From NCBI GenBank assembly GCA_028065725.1, contig JAPTVL010000169.1:1-12333 (forward strand): a stretch of DNA of 12,333 nt, written 5' to 3'. This DNA comes from Betaproteobacteria bacterium (GTDB taxonomy: Bacteria > Pseudomonadota > Gammaproteobacteria > Burkholderiales > Rhodocyclaceae). Below are positions 8,550-12,333 of the stretch, piece after piece. The notes beneath the pieces are model-generated. The model searched no databases and was not told where the DNA came from. It saw nothing but the letters and a program-made list of their open reading frames with translations. Each line of letters starts with the position of its first letter. Position 1 is the stretch's first letter. Both the position numbers and the translations under genes were made by a program.

Positions 8550-9551
8550 TCAGATCCCGGCCTGATCATCAGGCAGTCCTATGACAGAAAGCTCGATCCC
8601 TCCGACCATACCTTTCAGATCATCCGCAGAGCCGTGCACGCTCGCGGACGTTTGCATTGCAGCGAACGGCGCCAGCCTGTTGTCGACGTCTTCGTCATAC
8701 TCGGATTGATCGAGCAAGAACACCACGCTCCTTGCCCGGCAATAACCCAAGAGCGCGCCTGCAGAACTCCCGGCAAGAACCGTCACACCATCAGCGGGAT
8801 CTTCGATATGCCCGACTCGATCTGACACCAAGGCCACCATGCCACGCGCGTCAGCGCGATCCGACAACAGCAGAAGATCGCGAAAGGAAATGCGCTGGTC
8901 ACGGGTGGCACCGACCTCGATTTTCTCGATGTCGTCCAGCAACGCTCGTTTTTCGGCAACAACGGTGCAGTCTGGCGATGGCGATAGCTGCCAGCTGGTA
9001 TTGTCCCCATCAACCAGCTTCCGCATGACACCGATCGCATCCGCCCGCTTGGCGTCGACTGCAGAGCTGCTTGCTCCCATTCTCACCCGTTGGAGAGCGC
9101 TCTCTTTTGGGAGCATGATCGACGTGTTCGCTGTCGTCCCGTTCCTGACGCCGGGGACGCGGTCCAAGGCAACCTGTAGCGTCTCGATCCCGGGCATGAC
9201 GTCAGTGACGCCGACAATGCGGCCGGCGGTTGTCTTACCGCTCTCATCGGAAACATGCACGGGCGTCCCTTGCGGGAGCGCTCTTAACGCCTCCCAAACC
9301 ACCCCTTCGTCATGCAACTTGGCCCCCGCCAAGATTGCCCCAAGGCTGATGAAGGCAGGACAAAGCTGCCGCGATGGCGTACGAATAACAGCGAGTCGCT
9401 TGCCAGGCAGCTTGGCCTGTACACGCAACCACGCTCCCAGTCGCATCATCCAGACTGCCCACGGCGGAACGACCACGCTCCGCTGCCCCAAATATATGGA
9501 AAGCCGTTCCGCGTGAACGGCCCGAAGCGCTGACAGGGGGTCTTCGAGCAC
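8550..9551 (-). CDS. Unassigned 333-residue protein, first gene of the leftward defence operon
   Basis: Function not recognised. Translation starts at GTG 9551; an in-frame stop six codons upstream leaves no earlier start, and AGGA at 9562-9565 lies ten bases away, a rather long spacing. The protein looks soluble, with no signal peptide or clear membrane segment. Segments that stand out are RLAVIRTPSRQLCPAFISLG and GAILAGAKL (about residues 52-80), a central charged helical region, and a C-terminal TVLAGSSAGALLGYCRARSV followed by VVFLLDQSEYDEDVDNRLA, which resembles an alpha/beta strand-turn-acidic pattern. It is separated by 22 bases from the next gene, in another frame. With the 548-residue product it totals 881 residues, close to a single large DISARM accessory protein such as DrmE, so the two may be the halves of a split protein; this is a guess to be tested by profile search. 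Confidence 0.72.
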   Translation of the reverse strand: MLEDPLSALRAVHAERLSIYLGQRSVVVPPWAVWMMRLGAWLRVQAKLPGKRLAVIRTPSRQLCPAFISLGAILAGAKLHDEGVVWEALRALPQGTPVHVSDESGKTTAGRIVGVTDVMPGIETLQVALDRVPGVRNGTTANTSIMLPKESALQRVRMGASSSAVDAKRADAIGVMRKLVDGDNTSWQLSPSPDCTVVAEKRALLDDIEKIEVGATRDQRISFRDLLLLSDRADARGMVALVSDRVGHIEDPADGVTVLAGSSAGALLGYCRARSVVFLLDQSEYDEDVDNRLAPFAAMQTSASVHGSADDLKGMVGGIELSVIGLPDDQAGI

Positions 9552-9677
9552 TCGTTCTTGTTCCTGCTATTTGCCCGTTATTTTGACTAGGATACCAGCC
9601 GGACAAACAATCTTGCACTGACGACCAGGCATCGCACCGTGCAGGGCCGGGCGGAAAGTATCCATGGGGGCAACGAG
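9552..9677. promoter_or_regulatory. Divergent promoter region between the leftward operon and the AIPR gene
   Basis: These 126 bases separate two divergent genes and must carry promoters for both. For the rightward gene, TTGACT at 9583-9588 is a good -35 box, with a 17-base spacer to AACAAT at 9606-9611, a 4/6 match to the -10 consensus. For the leftward operon only weak boxes are seen, for example TATCCT read leftward at 9595-9590 or CAAAAT just downstream of it; these overlap the rightward -35, so the two promoters could compete. A short inverted pair, GGATAC at 9590-9595 and GTATCC at 9658-9663, is present but may be chance. No clear regulator gene for this site lies in the window. Confidence 0.5.
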
Positions 9678-9680
9678 ATG
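9666..9680 (+). promoter_or_regulatory. Ribosome binding site deciding the AIPR start
   Basis: GGGGG at 9666-9670 lies seven bases before ATG at 9678-9680. An in-frame GTG at 9639 would add 13 residues but has no comparable site upstream, and the residues it would add look unstructured. ATG at 9664 is in another frame. The start at 9678 is therefore preferred. Confidence 0.55.
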
Positions 9681-11744
9681 GGCGAGGAACTGCGCGATTT
9701 CCGAGATGGACTAATTGCACAGGCCTTGGCTGACCGCGATCCGAAGCAGCCGCAGGCCAAATTCGCCGACTTGGCCGGTCAGATGCTCGAGGAAGCGGAG
9801 GAGATTTCCGATTACATGGCCTGTGCTTTCCGCGGCAGCGGTCCACGCCGCAGAAATCTCGGCATCGACGGCTACGCCTTTGACGATGCTGACGACTCCC
9901 TTTGCATAGTGATCGCCGTGTTTGACGGTACCAGCGACCCGATCACGCTGACACAGACTGCTGCGAAGACTGAGTTTGTGAAGCTCACGGCATTTCTGGA
10001 GGAGGCGCTGGAACCCGGGACCGAGTACATGCCGCAGGGAGATCAGCCCGCTGCAGACTTCGTCGAGTTGATCCAGTCACACCGTGGCTCGATAACACGC
10101 CTGCGCCTTTATCTTGTCTCCGATGGGCTGCTCAGCGACCGTATCCGTGACTGGCCCGAATCGGAGATTCGCGGGATCCCCGTGGAGTTCCACATCTGGG
10201 ACATCTCACGCTTCCATGCCGCAGCCTCCTCGCGACGCGGACGAGAGGCGCTGACCGTCGATTTCGCCGCGATCGCCCCAGGCGGGGTACCCTGTCTGCA
10301 CGCTAGCCTCCACCAATCTGACTACAGTGGCTACCTCTGCGTGCTTCCTGGCGAAACCTTGGCGGCGATCTACGACCGTTACGGAAGCAGGCTGCTAGAG
10401 GGGAACGTTCGGTCATTTCTCGGGAAAACTGGGAAGGTCAACAAGGCAATGCGTGAGACGATCTTGCAGCGCCCGGGGATGTTCTTCGCTTTCAACAACG
10501 GAATCGCTGCGACCGCCACTTCTGTTGATGTCGCCTTGACGCAGGACGGTCCGAGACTCATGCAAGCCACGGACCTCCAGATCGTGAATGGCGGGCAGAC
10601 AACTGCATCTCTGGCTTTCTCCCGGCGGAAGGACGGCGCCGACCTCTCCGGAATTTTTGTCCAGATGAAGCTGTCCGTGGTCTCGGAGTTGCTCGCCGGG
10701 GAACTGATTCCGAAAATCTCCGAATACGCGAACAAGCAGAACAAGGTCTCCGATTCCGACCTCTTCTCCAACCACGAGTATCACCGGCAACTTGAGGCCT
10801 TGTCTCGGCGAATTCCGGCCCCACCAAAGCCCGGCTCGCAGAAGACAACGATCTGGTTCTACGAACGTGCCAGAGGGCAGTACAGGATCGAGACCGCGAA
10901 CATGAGCCCGGGTGAAAGGGCTCGCTTCGAGGCCGAGCACCCCAAAGATCAAGTCATCAACAAGACGGACTTGGCCAAGATCGAGAACTCGTGGTTGCGA
11001 CGCCCCGTCGATGTGAGCAAGGGTGCGCAGAAGAATTTCGACGCGTTCAGCAAGTACATCGTGGCGGAGTGGGCTGCGAGCCCCCTTCAATTCAATGACG
11101 AGTACTTCAGAACGATCGTCGCCCACGCCATCGTCTTCAAGACCTTGGAGAGCTTGGTGCCGAAGCAGCCTTGGTATGACGGCGGCTACCGCGCAAACAT
11201 CGTCACTTTCTCGATCGCGAAGCTCGTCCAGATTGTTGAAGACCTGGGAGGTGATCTGGCGCTGAACACGCCTGCGATCTGGAAGCAACAGGCCATTTCC
11301 GCCGCGCTGACGGAGCAACTTCTCCTGATCGCCAAATCGATGTATGAGGTGATTACCCACCCAGAGCAAGGCATCGAGAACGTGACGGAGTGGTGCAAGA
11401 AGGATCTTGCATGGACCAAGGCGATTGATGCCCGCGTCGAAGCTCTGCCAGAGTTCCGGAATGAACTGATCTTCAGGCAGCGCATCGTGGACGCAAAACG
11501 TGATGCAGCCGACGATGCTCGCATTGACCGTGGCATCGAAGCGGTCACCGCTGTTATCGAGTTCACAAGTGCTCGATGGAAGGAAGTCCGGCAATGGGGC
11601 CAGACGCGCAACCTGCTTACGCCGAGGGAGGACAGCCTTCTGCTCGTAGCTGCGACGTTCGGGAAGATTCCATCAGAGAAGCAGGCCGAAGCCATCCTCG
11701 GCATCCGCGCCAAGCTGCAGCAAGAGGGACTGCAAGTGGCTTGA
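9678..11744 (+). CDS. AIPR-family (abortive infection phage resistance) protein
   Basis: A 688-residue protein divergent from the DISARM-like operon. The family signature is clear in the middle: IYDRYGSRLLEGNVRSFLG from about residue 231, VNKAMRETI near 255, MFFAFNNGIAATAT with the NNGI at about 273-276, and LQIVNGGQTTASLAF with IVNGGQT at about 302-308. These are the hallmark blocks of AIPR proteins, named for an abortive phage-infection protein; AIPR genes are frequent in restriction and other defence clusters. The biochemical activity of the family is not evident from sequence. The N-terminal 220 residues look like a separate domain (LITVS-like alpha/beta segments such as ITRLRLYLVSDGLL and VEFHIWDISRF), and the C-terminal 300 are largely helical. 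The frame is uninterrupted. Divergent placement with a shared promoter region suggests separate control, as expected for a toxic effector or a partner gene, but whether it acts with DrmAB is inference. Confidence 0.9.
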   Translation: MGEELRDFRDGLIAQALADRDPKQPQAKFADLAGQMLEEAEEISDYMACAFRGSGPRRRNLGIDGYAFDDADDSLCIVIAVFDGTSDPITLTQTAAKTEFVKLTAFLEEALEPGTEYMPQGDQPAADFVELIQSHRGSITRLRLYLVSDGLLSDRIRDWPESEIRGIPVEFHIWDISRFHAAASSRRGREALTVDFAAIAPGGVPCLHASLHQSDYSGYLCVLPGETLAAIYDRYGSRLLEGNVRSFLGKTGKVNKAMRETILQRPGMFFAFNNGIAATATSVDVALTQDGPRLMQATDLQIVNGGQTTASLAFSRRKDGADLSGIFVQMKLSVVSELLAGELIPKISEYANKQNKVSDSDLFSNHEYHRQLEALSRRIPAPPKPGSQKTTIWFYERARGQYRIETANMSPGERARFEAEHPKDQVINKTDLAKIENSWLRRPVDVSKGAQKNFDAFSKYIVAEWAASPLQFNDEYFRTIVAHAIVFKTLESLVPKQPWYDGGYRANIVTFSIAKLVQIVEDLGGDLALNTPAIWKQQAISAALTEQLLLIAKSMYEVITHPEQGIENVTEWCKKDLAWTKAIDARVEALPEFRNELIFRQRIVDAKRDAADDARIDRGIEAVTAVIEFTSARWKEVRQWGQTRNLLTPREDSLLLVAATFGKIPSEKQAEAILGIRAKLQQEGLQVA

Positions 11745-11763
11745 CGCGAAGGCGCTCCGCAAG

Positions 11764-11914
11764 TGTTGGCGCCGATGCCGATTTGAGCCATGCGCCGGGT
11801 TTGGGGTGAGTCGGTTAGAGCTCGACGAAATTCAAGCCTGACGCCGCGCGCAGCTCGTTTCCCATGGCTCAGTCGCCGATCGGCATCTGGCTCAAATCGG
11901 CATCGGCGCCGACA
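11764..11914. repeat. 151-bp element bounded by near-perfect 27-bp inverted repeats (MITE-like or paired IS ends)
   Basis: The left arm, 11764-11790, and the right arm, 11888-11914, are inverted copies that agree at 26 of 27 positions, with an unbroken 22-base core (11768-11789 against 11889-11910). Both outer ends read TGTYGGCGCC inward, the TG...CA type of terminus. Just inside the right arm a second, diverged copy occurs (about 11863-11887), sharing GCTCA and ATCGGCAT with the arm. A GTTAGAGC word appears inside (11814-11821) and just outside the right end (11915-11922). No clear target duplication flanks the ends. Multiple end repeats with TG/CA termini are seen in IS21-like elements, so this could be a relic or a non-autonomous element; it could also fold as a long hairpin behind the AIPR gene. 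Confidence 0.7.
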
Positions 11915-11954
11915 GTTAGAGCGCAAGTCGGGTAGAGACGCCGAGCAAGACGCT

Positions 11955-11965
11955 GTATTTGCTAT
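11955..11965 (+). repeat. GTATTTGCTAT word, rightward copy of a dispersed inverted repeat
   Basis: GTATTTGCTAT occurs here and as its exact reverse complement at 12149-12159, just before the HTH gene. The longer GCTGTATTTG (11952-11961) is also matched in reverse at 12030-12039. Three related words within about 210 bases upstream of a regulator gene suggest operator sites. Confidence 0.5.
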
Positions 11966-12029
11966 ACGCAGGAACCAGACTACCAGCTCTCATCCTCGTA
12001 AAGTGAAGGAAAGTCGGAATGTTTCGTGC

Positions 12030-12039
12030 CAAATACAGC
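12030..12039 (-). repeat. Inverted copy of the GCTGTATTTG word
   Basis: CAAATACAGC here is the exact reverse complement of GCTGTATTTG at 11952-11961. It shares CAAATAC with the site at 12149-12159. It lies upstream of the proposed HTH-gene promoter, where an operator or activator site could sit. Confidence 0.4.
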
Positions 12040-12063
12040 ATCAAGCGACGCCACACATCGCTC

Positions 12064-12089
12064 TTGCAAAATGCCTTATGTGCTATAAT
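12064..12089 (+). promoter_or_regulatory. Probable promoter of the HTH gene
   Basis: TATAAT at 12084-12089 is a perfect -10 box with an upstream TGC, close to the extended -10 form. TTGCAA at 12064-12069 is the best -35 candidate, but the 14-base spacer is short, so the extended -10 may carry most of the activity. Transcription would begin near 12096, leaving a leader of about 70 bases before the ATG at 12165. Confidence 0.55.
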
Positions 12090-12099
12090 AAAACTATCG

Positions 12100-12130
12100 G
12101 CCAGCCTGAGTCCCTAGAGGTCAGGCCGGC
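12100..12130 (+). promoter_or_regulatory. Leader hairpin or dyad operator ahead of the HTH gene
   Basis: GCCAGCCTGA (12100-12109) and TCAGGCCGGC (12121-12130) pair at 9 of 10 positions around an 11-base loop. It begins right after the expected transcription start, so it may be a dyad bound by the regulator itself, as HipB-type proteins bind dyads over their own promoters, or an mRNA hairpin. It is not followed by a T-run, so it is not a terminator. Confidence 0.45.
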
Positions 12131-12148
12131 TAATTCCCGACATTTGAC

Positions 12149-12159
12149 ATAGCAAATAC
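12149..12159 (-). repeat. Leftward copy of the GTATTTGCTAT word, next to the HTH start
   Basis: ATAGCAAATAC here is the exact reverse complement of the word at 11955-11965. It overlaps a TTGACA word (12144-12149) and occupies the place where a Shine-Dalgarno would be expected, so binding or pairing here could affect expression of the HTH gene. Confidence 0.5.
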
Positions 12160-12164
12160 GACAC

Positions 12165-12333
12165 ATGGACAACCTCCCCTCCCTCGGTCGCGCGGTGGCC
12201 GAGCTGCGGAAAAAGCAGGGCCTGACCCAAAAACAGCTGGCCGCCTTGTGCGGCATGGGGCAGTCGACCCTCGCCCGCTTCGAGACGGGAGGCGTGGCCG
12301 AATTCGGCTCACGCAAGTTGCTCCGGCTGCTGG
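12165..12333 (+). CDS. XRE/HipB-type helix-turn-helix regulator, N-terminal 56 residues (cut by window edge)
   Basis: The start ATG at 12165 is the only plausible one because TAG lies in frame at 12150-12152. The visible 56 residues form a complete XRE-type helix-turn-helix: LGRAVAELRKKQGLTQKQLA, then LCGMGQSTLARFETGG as turn and recognition helix, then FGSRKLLRLL. The SRKLLRLL ending after the HTH is typical of HipB-like antitoxin/regulators, which repress their own operon and pair with a HipA kinase toxin encoded just downstream; that gene would lie outside the window. No Shine-Dalgarno is visible before the ATG, which is odd given a predicted leader of about 70 bases. The gene is co-directional with AIPR but separated by 420 bases and its own promoter, so it is probably a separate unit. 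Confidence 0.82.
   Translation, partial: MDNLPSLGRAVAELRKKQGLTQKQLAALCGMGQSTLARFETGGVAEFGSRKLLRLL

Larger units (their letters stand above)
11745..12164. other. Gene-poor spacer of 420 bases between the AIPR gene and the HTH gene
   Basis: I find no convincing gene here. One 120-codon rightward frame starting at 11790 is rich in Arg and Ser, spans inverted repeats and a promoter, and has no family look. The left third holds an inverted-repeat element (11764-11914). The right part drops in GC and carries repeated words, a promoter and a hairpin ahead of the HTH gene. No clean T-rich intrinsic terminator follows the AIPR stop. The spacer probably marks the border of the defence locus. Confidence 0.6.

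Noticed and set aside
9568..9574. TATTTGC in the divergent promoter, shared with the words upstream of the HTH gene
   Set aside because: Only seven bases match and there is no partner repeat there; probably chance.
10413..11594. Leftward 393-codon open frame opposite the AIPR gene
   Set aside because: It lies opposite the conserved AIPR motifs, has no recognisable domain and no suitable start context; a shadow of codon bias in AIPR.
11764..11914. Intrinsic terminator for the AIPR gene
   Set aside because: The stem is long, but the arms are about 98 bases apart and no T-run follows, so a standard intrinsic terminator is not supported.
11790..12152. Rightward 120-codon open frame in the spacer
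   Set aside because: It spans the inverted repeats, promoter and hairpin, has basic low-complexity composition, and shows no ribosome site or family similarity.
1..12333. CRISPR array, tRNA, rRNA or integrase gene
   Set aside because: I saw no regularly spaced repeats, no tRNA- or rRNA-like stretch, and no recombinase or transposase frame in either strand.

Overview
The window is a high-GC (roughly 60% by eye) bacterial chromosomal or plasmid segment with Shine-Dalgarno-led genes, GTG starts and tightly packed operons. This suggests a proteobacterium, but nothing in the window fixes the taxon. It is a phage-defence locus related to DISARM, followed by an intergenic region and the start of a HipB-like regulator gene.

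Layout. Five genes read leftward as one operon from about 9551 to beyond position 1: a 333-residue protein of unknown function (8550-9551), a 548-residue protein of unknown function (6881-8527), a 598-residue NERD-nuclease/SF1-helicase fusion (5084-6880), a 1215-residue DrmA-type helicase (1450-5097) and the first 484 residues of a DrmB-type protein (1-1453, cut by the window edge). Junctions are very tight: a 22-base gap, a zero-base gap, a 14-base overlap and a 4-base ATGA overlap. Divergent from them, across a 126-base promoter region, lies an AIPR-family (abortive phage infection) gene at 9678-11744. The stretch 11745-12164 has no convincing gene. It holds a 151-bp element bounded by near-perfect 27-bp inverted repeats, and then a regulatory region with repeated GTATTTGCTAT-like words, a good -10 box and a hairpin. 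At 12165 an XRE/HipB-type helix-turn-helix gene begins and runs off the right edge.

How the parts may work together. DrmA plus DrmB is the shared core of DISARM, a phage-defence system. Here the core is joined by a nuclease-helicase fusion, two co-translated proteins I cannot assign with confidence (together about the size of one large DISARM accessory protein), and an AIPR protein. No DNA methyltransferase or PLD nuclease (DrmC) is visible; these could lie left of the window. The set looks like a DISARM-related but non-canonical system, and this combination is the main point of interest. Function is inferred from family and context only.
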